Source of the DNA: DATLYB01 sp964502525
Lineage (GTDB): Bacteria > Bacteroidota > Bacteroidia > Chitinophagales > CAIOSU01
Direction: 5' to 3'
Length of the DNA: 64,000 nucleotides
Assembly: GCA_964502525.1 (NCBI GenBank)
Contig: CAZCXH010000001.1
Location: 57,055 to 121,054, forward strand
Shown here: in pieces, positions 16,345-25,725 of the stretch
Numbering within the stretch: the first letter of the stretch is position 1
Layout: every line of letters begins with the position of its first letter
Translations under genes and position numbers: made by a program
Notes under the pieces: model-generated
Seen by the model: only the letters and a program-made list of their open reading frames with translations
What the model was told of the DNA's origin: nothing
Database searches by the model: none

Positions 16345-18178
16345 TGGGTTTGGGATTTATGAAGTCTGTTTCAATCATTTTCTTTTCAAGCGCAAGACGC
16401 GCGGTGGATATTGTGTCGTTAATATATTTTTCTATTATGAGGCTTGCTATTGGCGCTGCAAACGTTGAACCGTGCCCCGCATTCTCAACCACCACCGAAA
16501 TGGCAATCTTGGGATTGTCCTTGGGGGCAAAAGCGATATACAGCGAATTATCTTCACCCGTTGGATTCTGCGCGGTTCCTGTTTTGCCGCATGCCTCAAT
16601 GCCGGGAATCCGCGAGCCTCTTGCCGTTCCCCTTTCAACCGTTTCAAGCATGGCCCCGATAACAGGCTCGAATTTCGATTTGTCAACCATAGTTTTTCGC
16701 TTCTCTTTGAAATCATTGAGCAGCGGTGAGATGCTGTCAGCAATGGCGGTGGCAAAATGAGGCGTATAATAAAATCCGCGGTTGGCGATGGCAGCCGCCA
16801 TGTTCGCCATTTGCAAAGGCGTTACGCCAAGTTCGCCTTGCCCTATCCCAAGCGACACCACCGTCAATGACTTCCAGCTTTGGTTTTTATAGACCTTGTT
16901 GTAATACTCAGGCGCAGGAACCAATCCTTCAAATTCATTGGGAACATCAATTCCGAGCTTGCGGCCCAGTCCAAAGCTTACCACATAATCATGCCATGCT
17001 GCGAGGCTTTCCTGTGTGTTCCTGAATTTCGGCTGGTCGAGCATGTTTCTGAACACATTGCAGAAATATGCGTTGCATGAATACTGAAGCCCCATCGAGA
17101 GGTTTGTTACCACAGGATGCGGCCTGCACCCCACCGAAAACGAGCCGACATAATATCCCGGCCTGCAACTGTAATGGCTGCCTGGGCTTAATGTTCCTTC
17201 CTGCAAGCCGGCAAGCGCCATCAGCGGCTTGAACGTGCTGCCCGGAGGATAGAAGCCCATAATTGGCCGGTTGTAAAGCGGCTTAAGCGTGTCCATGCTC
17301 AATATCCGGAAATTTTCTCCGCGCATTCTGCCGCTCAAAAGATTAGGGTCGTAGGTCGGGCTGCTCACCATCATCAGCACTTCGCCCGTTGCCGGGTCAA
17401 TGGCAATAATGCTGCCTTTTTTATTTTGCATCAGCAGTTCGCCATACATCTGCAGGCCGATGTCAATGGACAGGCGCAAATCTTTTCCGTTAATGGCAAA
17501 CGTATCCAGCTCGCCATTGCGGAACGAGCCTTTCTCACGATTATGAACGTCAACCAAAATGTATTTGCTGCCGCGGGTTCCCCGCAGTTCTTCTTCATAA
17601 ACTTTTTCAACTCCGCTGATGCCAATAAAATCACCTGATTTATAGTATCCCGATTTGTCAACAATGCTTTGGTCCACTTCCCCTACATAGCCCAAAATAT
17701 GAGTGGCGGATTTGTACGGATACCTGCGGATGGTTCGGAGTTCAGTGTAAAATCCCGGGAACTGATACATGTACTCCTGGAAACGGGCGAACTCTTCCAT
17801 CGTCATCTGTTTCAGAAAAGGCTGGGGGCGCTTTTTCTGCCTGATCTGCTGCCTCACCTTCTGCATCTGCGAGATGAACGTTCCGCGGTCAATATTCAGC
17901 ATCTCGCAGAACTTCACCGTATCCATATTCTTGTCCACCTGCCGCAGCACTACGTAAAGGTCATACACCGCATCATTGGTTACAATGATTCTGCCGTTCC
18001 GGTCGTAGATCAAGCCGCGGTCCGGATGCAGCTGCACCCTGCGCACCACATTCTGGCTCGCCAGATCCTTGTATGTTTCAGCAACAATCTGCAGATGAAA
18101 AAGTTTGACAAGGAAAGCGGAAAGCACCAGTCCAAACAGCGCTTGTATAATCAGCATCCTGCCTTTGAAGAAATCCAT
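16313..18178 (-). CDS. mrdA: Penicillin-binding protein 2, elongasome transpeptidase
   Basis: Class B PBP that crosslinks peptidoglycan during elongation. One N-terminal membrane anchor (residues 8-27), a PBP dimer domain with RGLIYDRNGRIIVTN, then the transpeptidase domain: STFK (in YPPGSTFKPLMA) holds the active-site Ser, SCN (QYSCNAYFC) is the second motif and KTG (CGKTGTAQNPTG) the third. 621 residues is normal. The ATG follows the mreD stop by two bases. Conserved order with mreBCD upstream and rodA overlapping downstream supports the PBP2 call over PBP3. Confidence 0.96.
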   Translation of the reverse strand: MDFFKGRMLIIQALFGLVLSAFLVKLFHLQIVAETYKDLASQNVVRRVQLHPDRGLIYDRNGRIIVTNDAVYDLYVVLRQVDKNMDTVKFCEMLNIDRGTFISQMQKVRQQIRQKKRPQPFLKQMTMEEFARFQEYMYQFPGFYTELRTIRRYPYKSATHILGYVGEVDQSIVDKSGYYKSGDFIGISGVEKVYEEELRGTRGSKYILVDVHNREKGSFRNGELDTFAINGKDLRLSIDIGLQMYGELLMQNKKGSIIAIDPATGEVLMMVSSPTYDPNLLSGRMRGENFRILSMDTLKPLYNRPIMGFYPPGSTFKPLMALAGLQEGTLSPGSHYSCRPGYYVGSFSVGCRPHPVVTNLSMGLQYSCNAYFCNVFRNMLDQPKFRNTQESLAAWHDYVVSFGLGRKLGIDVPNEFEGLVPAPEYYNKVYKNQSWKSLTVVSLGIGQGELGVTPLQMANMAAAIANRGFYYTPHFATAIADSISPLLNDFKEKRKTMVDKSKFEPVIGAMLETVERGTARGSRIPGIEACGKTGTAQNPTGEDNSLYIAFAPKDNPKIAISVVVENAGHGSTFAAPIASLIIEKYINDTISTARLALEKKMIETDFINPKPNEAEEFAGER

Positions 18179-18180
18179 GT

Positions 18181-18699
18181 TTAAAGGCTTTTCTTGCCCG
18201 GTGAAAAAATCATCACCAACAGTAAAATCAATAATGTGGAAACGAGGGTGCTTAAAAAAACTTTTCCAAGCGTCAGGAAAAAATTGTCGAAGCTGAACAC
18301 CTCAAGATAAAAGTAAACCAGGTGGTGGAGGAATGTCAAAATGCCGGTGTAAGCAATGAACCAGGCATACCCCAGCCCCTGCAGTTTAGGCTGATCAACG
18401 CTTTCATAGCTGCCTTTCGGTGTTAAAAAAGCGAGGACGGCAGGTCTTGCAAACGCCATGAATGTGCAGGCGGCTGCGTGCATTCCCATTGAGTTGGAAA
18501 ACGCGTCAGCAAAAATTCCCGTAAGGAAGGCGATTGCAATCAGCAGCCATGCCTGGATGGAGAAAGGGATCGTCATGATGAAAAGAGGGAAGATATACGG
18601 ATTTACGTAGTAACCGAGATTAAAGTTGTTGACGACCAGAGCCTGAATCAATATCAGCGCTATGAGCCGGATCGCATAAGAGAGAATTACATTAATCAT
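18181..18699 (-). CDS. mreD: Rod shape-determining membrane protein MreD
   Basis: Small integral membrane protein of the elongasome, 172 residues with about five helices (first IRLIALILIQALVVNNF, last FLSTLVSTLLILLLVMIF). MreD is poorly conserved in sequence, so the call rests on topology, length and exact position: it starts eight bases inside mreC and stops two bases before mrdA. Confidence 0.9.
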   Translation of the reverse strand: MINVILSYAIRLIALILIQALVVNNFNLGYYVNPYIFPLFIMTIPFSIQAWLLIAIAFLTGIFADAFSNSMGMHAAACTFMAFARPAVLAFLTPKGSYESVDQPKLQGLGYAWFIAYTGILTFLHHLVYFYLEVFSFDNFFLTLGKVFLSTLVSTLLILLLVMIFSPGKKSL

Positions 18700-19513
18700 T
18701 ATTCGTTTCCTCCAGCGCGCGTTGCTCCTTTTGAAGCAGGTTGTTCACAACGAAGGCATATTGAAGCGATTCGAGATTCGCTGACAGCCTAACCGTTACC
18801 TCGTAAAAGCTGCTTCCTCGCGGAATGTTGAATTCGGATATTACTCCCACCGGCAGCCTTTCCGGAAAAATTGCCGAGAAACCGCTGGTGACCACGGAAT
18901 CCCCAACGGCTATCGGCAGGTGCATGGGTATGCCGATTATCTCCGCCTCTTGCGGATCGCCTCCATTCCATTGGAGAGTGCCCGGATAATTGAACCGCTT
19001 CAATTTAATGCTGATGCGGCTGTCTTTATGGAGCACTGACATGGCGGTGGAAAAATTATCAGAGACACGGTTCACAATACCCACCACCCCGCTGCCTGCT
19101 GTCACCCCCATATCTTTCTCAATTCCGGCTTTTCTTCCCTTATTGAGCGTGATGTAATTATTGGATTTGTTGGTGGTGAAATTAATGACCTTCACCGGAA
19201 TGAAATGATAAATCACATTCGAAGAATCATCGCAGACGTCAATGGTGTAAGATGTATCAGTGGTAATACTGTTCAGCATCCTCAGGCGGGAGTTTTCCTC
19301 CATGAGATGCTCATTTAAGACCCCAAGGCTAAGGTACTCGCTCAACTCATGGTAGGAGTTGTAAATGTTACCGGTAACCACCCCTGCCGAATTAAGAAAC
19401 CCCGTTTGCTGGTAAGCGTGGTTCCTGATGACAAATATCATCGCGATGATTTCAAAAATGAGAAATGCGAAGATGTAGTTGAACCGGATTAGAAAAAGGA
19501 GAAGATTGCGCAT
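18692..19513 (-). CDS. mreC: Rod shape-determining protein MreC
   Basis: Periplasmic scaffold of the elongasome, 273 residues. One membrane segment (YIFAFLIFEIIAMIFVI), a coiled-coil stretch (ELSEYLSLGVLNEHLMEENSRLRML), then the two-barrel MreC domain, with NNYITLNKGRKAGIEKDMGV, GVVGIVNRVSDNFSTAMSVL and GDSVVTSGFSAIFPERLPVG as landmarks. It overlaps mreD by eight bases. mreB lies 109 bases upstream across a hairpin-rich spacer. Confidence 0.95.
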   Translation of the reverse strand: MRNLLLFLIRFNYIFAFLIFEIIAMIFVIRNHAYQQTGFLNSAGVVTGNIYNSYHELSEYLSLGVLNEHLMEENSRLRMLNSITTDTSYTIDVCDDSSNVIYHFIPVKVINFTTNKSNNYITLNKGRKAGIEKDMGVTAGSGVVGIVNRVSDNFSTAMSVLHKDSRISIKLKRFNYPGTLQWNGGDPQEAEIIGIPMHLPIAVGDSVVTSGFSAIFPERLPVGVISEFNIPRGSSFYEVTVRLSANLESLQYAFVVNNLLQKEQRALEETNND

Positions 19514-19523
19514 TCCGCCACTA

Positions 19524-19618
19524 TGAGTTTAAAGTTTAAGGCTTGAAGTTTAAAGCTGACTTGCCCGAAACTTTAAACCTGTCTGCCGACAGGCAGGCAT
19601 TAGGCTTTAAACATTAAA
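19524..19618. repeat. AT-rich inverted repeat between mreB and mreC
   Basis: A left arm built of GTTTAAAG/GTTTAAGG words and a right arm of CTTTAAAC words form a long imperfect palindrome. It contains a second palindrome, CCTGTCTGCCGACAGGCAGG, at 19578-19597. It sits inside the operon and could attenuate or process the transcript. Similar word-built palindromes occur elsewhere in this window with different words. Confidence 0.6.
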
Positions 19619-19622
19619 CTAA

Positions 19623-20645
19623 TCAAGTCATTAAGAAAGAATACCGTCCGATGTTTTTCAAAGCCACGCCTGTGCCGCGCACCACAGCCCTGAGCGGGTC
19701 TTCCGCCACATGAACCGGCAGTTTTGTTTTTTGCGAGAGGCGCTTATCCAAACCTCTTATCAACGCACCGCCACCGGTGAGATAAACACCGGTTTTATAA
19801 ATATCGGCTGCCAGTTCAGGGGGAGTTATTTCCAGTCCGCGCAACACCGCTTCCTCGATTTTGGAAATTGATTTGTCCATCGCATGGGCCACTTCTGAAT
19901 AGGATACCATTATTTGCTTCGGAATTCCTGTCATCAAGTCTTTTCCATTAACGGCATAATCTGCCGGAGGATCATCCAATTCGGTAAGCGCTGAACCCAC
20001 GCTGATCTTTATTTTCTCCGCAGTGCGCTCGCCAATCATCATGTTGTGCTGCCTGCGCATGAAGTCTATAATATCATTGGTGAACGCATCGCCCGCCACG
20101 CGGATGGATTGGTCGCAAACGATTCCCGAAAGTGAAATCACCGCAATTTCCGTAGTTCCACCGCCAATGTCAATCACCATATTGCCACGCGGCTCTTCAA
20201 CATCAATGCCGATGCCGATAGCGGCTGCCATCGGCTCAAAGATGAGCCACACCTCCCGCGCTCCCGCATGTTCTGCGGAATCCTTCACCGCCCGTTTTTC
20301 AACTTCCGTAATTCCCGAAGGAATGCATATCACCATGGTGTAGGATGGGGGGAAAAGAGGCGGCTTCTTGTAAATCATCTTTATCAGCTCGCGAATCATA
20401 TCCTCAGCAGCACCGAAGTCGGCAATCACGCCATCTTTCAACGGGCGAATGGTTTCGATGGTAGGATTCGTTTTCTCGTGCATCTGCACTGCCCTGTGCC
20501 CCACAGCGATTACCTTGTTTGACTTTTTGTCTTTGGCGACAATAGAAGGTTCATCCACCACCACCTTGCCATCATGGATGATGAGCGTGTTGGCGGTGCC
20601 CAAATCAATCGCAATCTCCTGGTTGAGAAAATTAAACAGCTTCAT
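19623..20645 (-). CDS. mreB: Rod shape-determining actin homologue MreB
   Basis: Cytoplasmic actin-like filament protein that positions the elongasome. Actin-fold motifs: DLGTANTLI (phosphate 1), DIGGGTTEIAVISL (phosphate 2), and TGGGALIRGLDKRLS (adenosine loop). 340 residues, full length, first of the mre/mrd cluster. It lies 60 bases downstream of purH, so it may be read from the pur transcript, its own promoter in the gap, or both. Confidence 0.97.
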   Translation of the reverse strand: MKLFNFLNQEIAIDLGTANTLIIHDGKVVVDEPSIVAKDKKSNKVIAVGHRAVQMHEKTNPTIETIRPLKDGVIADFGAAEDMIRELIKMIYKKPPLFPPSYTMVICIPSGITEVEKRAVKDSAEHAGAREVWLIFEPMAAAIGIGIDVEEPRGNMVIDIGGGTTEIAVISLSGIVCDQSIRVAGDAFTNDIIDFMRRQHNMMIGERTAEKIKISVGSALTELDDPPADYAVNGKDLMTGIPKQIMVSYSEVAHAMDKSISKIEEAVLRGLEITPPELAADIYKTGVYLTGGGALIRGLDKRLSQKTKLPVHVAEDPLRAVVRGTGVALKNIGRYSFLMT

Positions 20646-20705
20646 ATGTTATAAGGTGCGGAATAATAGGCAAATTGCAGAAATCGTACAATGAAGTTTT
20701 CCCCA

Positions 20706-22295
20706 TCAGTGCCTGAAGTGTCTGAATCCGGTAAGAACCATCGCCAAATTATGCTTGTCGCAGTATTCAATTGATTCATTATCTCTTATGGAACCTCCGG
20801 GTTGTATAACGGCTTTTATGCCGGCTTTGCCGGCAATCTCAACGCAGTCGGGGAAGGGGAAGAAAGCATCGGAAGCCATCACCGCTCCTTCGAGGGTGAA
20901 GTTGAAAGACTGCGCTTTCGTTATCGCCTGCTTCAGGGCGTCCACGCGCGATGTCTGCCCGCATCCCATCCCGATGAGCTGCCTGTCTTTCACTAATACG
21001 ATGGTGTTTGATTTTAGGTGCTTCACAATCCGGTTGGCAAACAGCAGGTCATCTACCTCTTTGGCGGAAGGATGCTTTTGGGTTGCAGGTTTTAAGTCAG
21101 ATTTCGCTTCTGACCTGTCATCCGCGGTTTGTGCTACTATCCCGTTGAGGATGCTTTTGTATTGCCACCCGGAGAAACCAAGTCCCTTCGTTTGAAGGAT
21201 GATTCTGTTTTTCTTTGATTTCAATATTGCAACCGCATCCGCATCATAGGCGGGAGCGAGCAGTATTTCAAAGAAAATCTCGTTCACCGCTTTTGCCGTT
21301 CCGGCATCCACTTTCGTGTTGGTGATGATGACTCCGCCAAAGGCAGAAACCGGGTCCCCGGCAAGGGCGGCTTCCCATGCTGCCAATCCCGTTTTCCGCG
21401 AAGCAACGCCACAGGCGTTGGTATGCTTGATGACCACGAATGTGGGATCAGCGAATTCTTTAATCAACCTGATAGCCGCATCAACGTCAACAAGGTTGTT
21501 GTACGAAAGATCCTTGCCGTTGAGGAATTCAAAGACCTCATCAAGATTGCCATAATAAATCCCTTTCTGATGCGGGTTTTCTCCGTAGCGCAGAATTTTC
21601 CCGGATAGATAGCTTTCCTTGAATGAATCCACCGCATTGCCTGAGTTGAAATATTTGAAGATTTGCGTGTCATAATCCGAAGTGATGTTGAACGCTTTGG
21701 CAGCGAACATCTTGCGGTCGCTGACATCCGTGCTGCCGCTCTTCTCTTTCAGCAGTGCGAGCAACTCGCCATATTGCTCGCGGGAGGCAACCACGAGCAC
21801 GTCATTGAAATTCTTTGCCGCTGCACGGATAAGGGAGATTCCGCCAATATCAATCTTTTCAATTATCTCGCTTTCGTCATCCGTGGAGGCAACCGTTTCT
21901 CCGAAAGGGTAGAGATCAACGATCACAAGGTCAATCTCCGGCACTTCATATTGCGTCATTTCCTGCGTGTCACTCTTGTTATTCCTTCGCGCGAGGATGC
22001 CTCCGAAGATTTTTGGATGAAGCGTCTTCACCCTCCCTCCGAAAATTGACGGATAGGAGGTGATTTCCTCCACCGCCACCACCTTGGCGCCCTCGCCTTC
22101 GAGGTACGTTTTTGTTCCACCGGTGGAATACAATTTCACTCCAAGTGATTTCAACTCTTTCACTATCGGGGCAAGGTTGTCCTTGCTGTAAACGGAGATA
22201 AGCGCTGATTTTATTTTTTTCACGGGTGTGTTATTATTTGTATTCATCCGCTGGACTGCAGTTTTCGGACGACTTTCCGTTACAGCTTCTATCAT
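20706..22295 (-). CDS. purH: Bifunctional AICAR transformylase / IMP cyclohydrolase
   Basis: Last two steps of IMP synthesis. The N-terminal MGS-like cyclohydrolase domain has ALISVYSKDNLAPIVKELKS, YSTGGTKTYL and FGGRVKTLHPKIFGGIL; the transformylase domain has LRYGENPHQKGIYYG, VVIKHTNACGVAS, SAFGGVI and ASDAFFPFPD with QPGGSIRDNE. 529 residues. The ATG at 22295 overlaps the purN stop (ATGA), which supports this start, although a second Met at residue 17 is possible. Confidence 0.97.
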   Translation of the reverse strand: MIEAVTESRPKTAVQRMNTNNNTPVKKIKSALISVYSKDNLAPIVKELKSLGVKLYSTGGTKTYLEGEGAKVVAVEEITSYPSIFGGRVKTLHPKIFGGILARRNNKSDTQEMTQYEVPEIDLVIVDLYPFGETVASTDDESEIIEKIDIGGISLIRAAAKNFNDVLVVASREQYGELLALLKEKSGSTDVSDRKMFAAKAFNITSDYDTQIFKYFNSGNAVDSFKESYLSGKILRYGENPHQKGIYYGNLDEVFEFLNGKDLSYNNLVDVDAAIRLIKEFADPTFVVIKHTNACGVASRKTGLAAWEAALAGDPVSAFGGVIITNTKVDAGTAKAVNEIFFEILLAPAYDADAVAILKSKKNRIILQTKGLGFSGWQYKSILNGIVAQTADDRSEAKSDLKPATQKHPSAKEVDDLLFANRIVKHLKSNTIVLVKDRQLIGMGCGQTSRVDALKQAITKAQSFNFTLEGAVMASDAFFPFPDCVEIAGKAGIKAVIQPGGSIRDNESIEYCDKHNLAMVLTGFRHFRH

Positions 22296-22876
22296 GTGGA
22301 TACAGTTTCTTTTATTTTAATTAATTGCTCGATTACTTTCGGATAATGCAGATGCTCCAGTTGCTGCACCTTTGCCTGCAGCGCTGCAACGTCATCCCCA
22401 GGCTCCACGGCACATTTAGCCTGAAAGATAACCTCGCCCTCATCAAAGCGCTCGTTCACATGGTGAATGGTGATGCCCGTTTCCTTATCACCAGCGCGCA
22501 ACACCGCTTCATGCACCCGTTCGCCATACATGCCCTTGCCGCCATGCCGGGGCAGCAGCGCGGGATGGATGTTCACCACCTTGCCGGGAAAAGCCTCCAG
22601 CACGGATGGCGGCACCAGCCGCATGAACCCAGCCAGCGCGATAAAATCAACCCCGTAGCGCCTCAGCAATTCGGGCAGTTTGGATGAAGAATACAAATCG
22701 TGCTGCGTGACCAACTCTGCCGGAATGCCAAATTTCTTCGCCACCTCCAGCACGCCTGCGCGGGGATTATTGGACACAATAAGGGCTGTCGAAATTTCCC
22801 CGTTTTTCGCAAAATATGTGATTATTGCCTCAGCGTTGGTTCCTCTTCCGGAAGCGAAAATCGCCAGTTTGATCAT
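22292..22876 (-). CDS. purN: Phosphoribosylglycinamide formyltransferase 1
   Basis: Folate-dependent GAR formylation in purine synthesis. Motifs: LAIFASGRGTNAEAII (phosphate loop), FIALAGFMRLVPPSVLEAF, VNIHPALLPRHGGKGMYG (catalytic Asn and His), and the HHVNERFDEGEVIFQAKCAV strand with the catalytic Asp. 194 residues, full length. It forms an overlapping pair with purH. Confidence 0.96.
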   Translation of the reverse strand: MIKLAIFASGRGTNAEAIITYFAKNGEISTALIVSNNPRAGVLEVAKKFGIPAELVTQHDLYSSSKLPELLRRYGVDFIALAGFMRLVPPSVLEAFPGKVVNIHPALLPRHGGKGMYGERVHEAVLRAGDKETGITIHHVNERFDEGEVIFQAKCAVEPGDDVAALQAKVQQLEHLHYPKVIEQLIKIKETVST

Positions 22877-23161
22877 TGATGATGCAAAGTTAATTGGTTA
22901 ATCGGTTAATCAGTTGATGGTTTATCGGCTGATTTGGTTTGCCGGTAGTAGGTAGTAGTTCTATTTCCAACCAATTGATCAATTAATCTTACTTGCCGCC
23001 TGCTTGCCTCGAACGTGCAGAGGCTCTGTTTAGTGGCGTTGCACGGAAAGAAGGGTGCAGTTATTTATTGGTACAGATCCGGCATTTAACGCGGACATCC
23101 GCCCGTGCACCAAATCCGGTGTGGGCTGCCTTACAGTTATCATTCTGCCAATGAGAACGGC
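22877..23161. other. Intergenic region with word-built palindrome
   Basis: The left part (22883-22990) is an imperfect palindrome made of GGTTAATC/GTTAATTGG words on the left and CCAATTGATCAATTAAT on the right, interrupted by GGTAGTAGGTAGTAG. The right part (23000-23161) shows no gene I can support on either strand. Confidence 0.45.
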
Positions 23162-23680
23162 TTATGGCATACCGGAGAAAACAGCGCCTCGCCTTCCCAA
23201 CTCCACCACTTCCAGATTGTTAAGCACTCCGCCATCAATGGAAAACCGGAGCAGCGTTTTCATTTTGTGGAAGCCTTCATTTCCCGCAGCTCCGGGATTC
23301 ATGTACATCATGTTGAACGCAGGATCGCGCATCACTTTCAGGATATGCGAATGACCGCAGATGAGCAGCGCGGGCTTTCTTTCCAAAAGGAGTTTTCGTA
23401 CGCGGGGATTGTATTTCCCGGGTGAACCGGCAATGTGCGTCATGAAGATGTGAATGCCTTCGATTTCCATCCACAAATCCTCCGGGAACTTGGCGCGGAT
23501 GTTCGCGCCATCGATATTTCCGTGAACGCCCCTCAGCGGTTTGCAAGCTCGTAGCTTATCTGCCACTTCCATCGTCCCAAAATCACCGCCATGCCAAATC
23601 TCATCGCGGTCGTCAAAATATTTGAAAATGGAATCATCAAGATGACCGTGCGTATCGGAGAGAAGGGCGATTTTGAGCAC
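23162..23680 (-). CDS. YfcE-type metallophosphoesterase
   Basis: Calcineurin-like phosphodiesterase of the YfcE/MJ0936 group. The five metal-binding motifs are in order: LLSDTHGH, WHGGDFG, VHGNIDG (the GNxD/H motif), MTHI and CGHSHILK. 172 residues is typical. These enzymes hydrolyse phosphodiester substrates in vitro; the natural substrate is unknown. Monocistronic in appearance. Confidence 0.93.
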   Translation of the reverse strand: MLKIALLSDTHGHLDDSIFKYFDDRDEIWHGGDFGTMEVADKLRACKPLRGVHGNIDGANIRAKFPEDLWMEIEGIHIFMTHIAGSPGKYNPRVRKLLLERKPALLICGHSHILKVMRDPAFNMMYMNPGAAGNEGFHKMKTLLRFSIDGGVLNNLEVVELGRRGAVFSGMP

Positions 23681-23773
23681 TTAGCAACGGTTTACAAGTT
23701 TACCAGTTATGCTTGGTTGATTTACTTACTAACCATAACCGATTACTGACTACTGATTACTGATTACCCGATT

Positions 23774-24868
23774 CTACTCCACCCACTCCGCCAGAAACAC
23801 ATTCGTGTCGCGTGTGCCGCCATTGTTGCGGTTGGAGCAGAACACCAGGTATTTCCCATCAGGCGAAAACATCGGGAACGAGTCGAAAGCCGGATCGAAG
23901 GTGATTTGCTCCAATCCAGTGCCGTCAACATTAATCATGTAAAGATGAAACGGGAAGCCGCGTTCCGATTTATGATTGGAACAAAAAATGATTTTATTCC
24001 CTGATGGATGAAAGAAAGGAGCCCAGTTGGCTTTGCCAAGACTGGTGATTTGCTTCATATCCGAACCATCCACATTGCAGACAAATACTTCCATGTTGGT
24101 AGGCGCCACCAATCCTTTGGCGAGCAGATCTTTGTAATTCTTTTGCTCCTCTTCGGTTTTCGGTCGTGATGCGCGGAACACCAATTTGCTTCCGTCAGGC
24201 GAGAAAAAAGCACCGCCATCATAGCCAAGATCATTGGTAATTTGCTTCACATCGCTGCCATCGAGATTCATGGTGTAAAGTTCGAGATCACCGCTGCGGT
24301 TGCTGGTGAAAACGATTCTGTCGCCCTTGGGCGAAACTGTCGCCTCTGCATCATAGAATTTGTTTTGCGTGAGTTGCCTTCTGATTATGCCCTTCAAATC
24401 TGCAACAAAAATTTCATAGCTGTCAAACAGCGGCCATACATACGCACGGGCATCTTTCATATTCGGATTTTGCGGACAGGTGTCTGCAGCAAGATGCGTG
24501 GATGCATAAAGAATAAGCGTATCTCCCGGAAGAAAATAGGAACAGGTGGTACGACCCTTGCCGGTGCTAACCATAGCGGCTGCCTCCGGTGCAGCGGTGT
24601 TCATCTGAAATATCTGGTCGCAGGAAAGGCCGTATTGCTTTCCCATTCTCTGAAACGAAAGTTTGTCTCCGGCAAAGCTGAAATACGCTTCTGCATTATC
24701 TCCTCCGAAAGTAAGCTGACGGATGTTGAGCAGATGTTTTTCTTCGGGATAACGGAGAGAATCGGCTGCTGCTGCCTGTTCCTTTTGTGACGATGGCGGT
24801 TGTTGCGGCCCGCTTCCGCACGAGGATAGCGCTAACGCAATAAAAAAGGCAATTAAAATTTTTTGCAT
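23774..24868 (-). CDS. TolB-like beta-propeller lipoprotein
   Basis: Lipoprotein signal with lipobox LSSCGS, a short Gln/Ala-rich linker, then a WD40-like/PD40 beta propeller. Repeated blade motifs FSPDGSKLVFRASR, HPSGNKIIFCSNH, SPKGDRIVFTSNRSGDLELY and FSPDGKYLVFCSNRNNGGTRD are plain. 364 residues. TolB-like propellers bind other envelope proteins. Here no Tol-Pal genes are adjacent, so it is a PD40 lipoprotein rather than TolB itself. Cell-envelope location is predicted, the partner is unknown. Confidence 0.88.
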   Translation of the reverse strand: MQKILIAFFIALALSSCGSGPQQPPSSQKEQAAAADSLRYPEEKHLLNIRQLTFGGDNAEAYFSFAGDKLSFQRMGKQYGLSCDQIFQMNTAAPEAAAMVSTGKGRTTCSYFLPGDTLILYASTHLAADTCPQNPNMKDARAYVWPLFDSYEIFVADLKGIIRRQLTQNKFYDAEATVSPKGDRIVFTSNRSGDLELYTMNLDGSDVKQITNDLGYDGGAFFSPDGSKLVFRASRPKTEEEQKNYKDLLAKGLVAPTNMEVFVCNVDGSDMKQITSLGKANWAPFFHPSGNKIIFCSNHKSERGFPFHLYMINVDGTGLEQITFDPAFDSFPMFSPDGKYLVFCSNRNNGGTRDTNVFLAEWVE

Positions 24869-24939
24869 GATTAAAATTTTGGGCGAAGTTAAGGAAGGCT
24901 CCTGTCACAGGGCGATAAATTCCATCTGACAGTGTTTTC

Positions 24940-25587
24940 TCAGGCAGTCTTGATGATGATGGTTTCAATCACGTTGGCAACGTCTTCCGCTTTGTCGGTT
25001 GCCAGTTCGAGCGATGAAAGCGTTTCACGCAGGCGGATAATCTGGATAGGGTCTTTTTCCTTTTTGAACAATTCCGTGATGGCATCAATGTAAATTCCAT
25101 CAGCAACATTCTCCAACTCATTAAGCTGCATGCACACCTCGCGCACCTTTGCCGCATTGCCGGGCTGTTTCAAAAGCCGGGTTGCTTCATAGATCAGTTT
25201 GGCGGAATCAACAATAACGTCACAGAGTTTTTTGTAGGCTTCGGGAATCTCCTTCAGGTCATAAGTATTCACGCTGTATGCCGACAGGTTGATGAAGTCC
25301 ACCACATCATCCATGGCGCTGGCGAGGTAATGAATGTCTTCGCGATCTATCGGTGTGATGAATGTCGAGTTCAGCTCTGTGATAATCTTATGCGTGATTT
25401 TGTCGCCCACATGCTCAAGATGATCAATCTGCCTGATCTGCTCCGACCGGTTATCGCTGGGAGAGCTCTTTGAAAATTCTTTCAATTTGCCGGCAATTTC
25501 CTGCATGTTTTTGCCCGCCTCTTCGAAAAGGATGAAGAATTTGTCTTCCTTCGGAAGAAACCACTTCAGGATGGAATTTATCGTCAT
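24940..25587 (-). CDS. DUF47/PhoU-like phosphate transport regulator
   Basis: 215-residue all-helical PhoU-like protein of the DUF47 group: FFILFEEAGKNMQEIAGKL, DHLEHVGDKITHKIITELNS, FITPIDREDIHYLASAMDDV and the C-terminal ATDKAEDVANVIETI, whose Glu/Asp residues bind metal in relatives. It lies 138 bases downstream of the pit transporter gene. The Pit-DUF47 pairing is widespread and suggests it modulates phosphate uptake. Confidence 0.94.
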   Translation of the reverse strand: MTINSILKWFLPKEDKFFILFEEAGKNMQEIAGKLKEFSKSSPSDNRSEQIRQIDHLEHVGDKITHKIITELNSTFITPIDREDIHYLASAMDDVVDFINLSAYSVNTYDLKEIPEAYKKLCDVIVDSAKLIYEATRLLKQPGNAAKVREVCMQLNELENVADGIYIDAITELFKKEKDPIQIIRLRETLSSLELATDKAEDVANVIETIIIKTA

Positions 25588-25725
25588 AATTAACGGCCCG
25601 GATTTCGACCGCTAAACTAAGGATTAATAAGGCACGATAAAATTTAAAAACAGAAGGGAACAAGAGGCGCCACTCTTTGCGCGGCACTTGAGCGCTTCAC
25701 CCGTTGCATGCGCCCGTCACCACCT

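Noticed and set aside
23055..23425. Two plus-strand frames opposite the metallophosphoesterase
   Set aside because: They are antisense shadows of a gene with all family motifs; only the 23055-23161 part is outside it and shows nothing recognisable.
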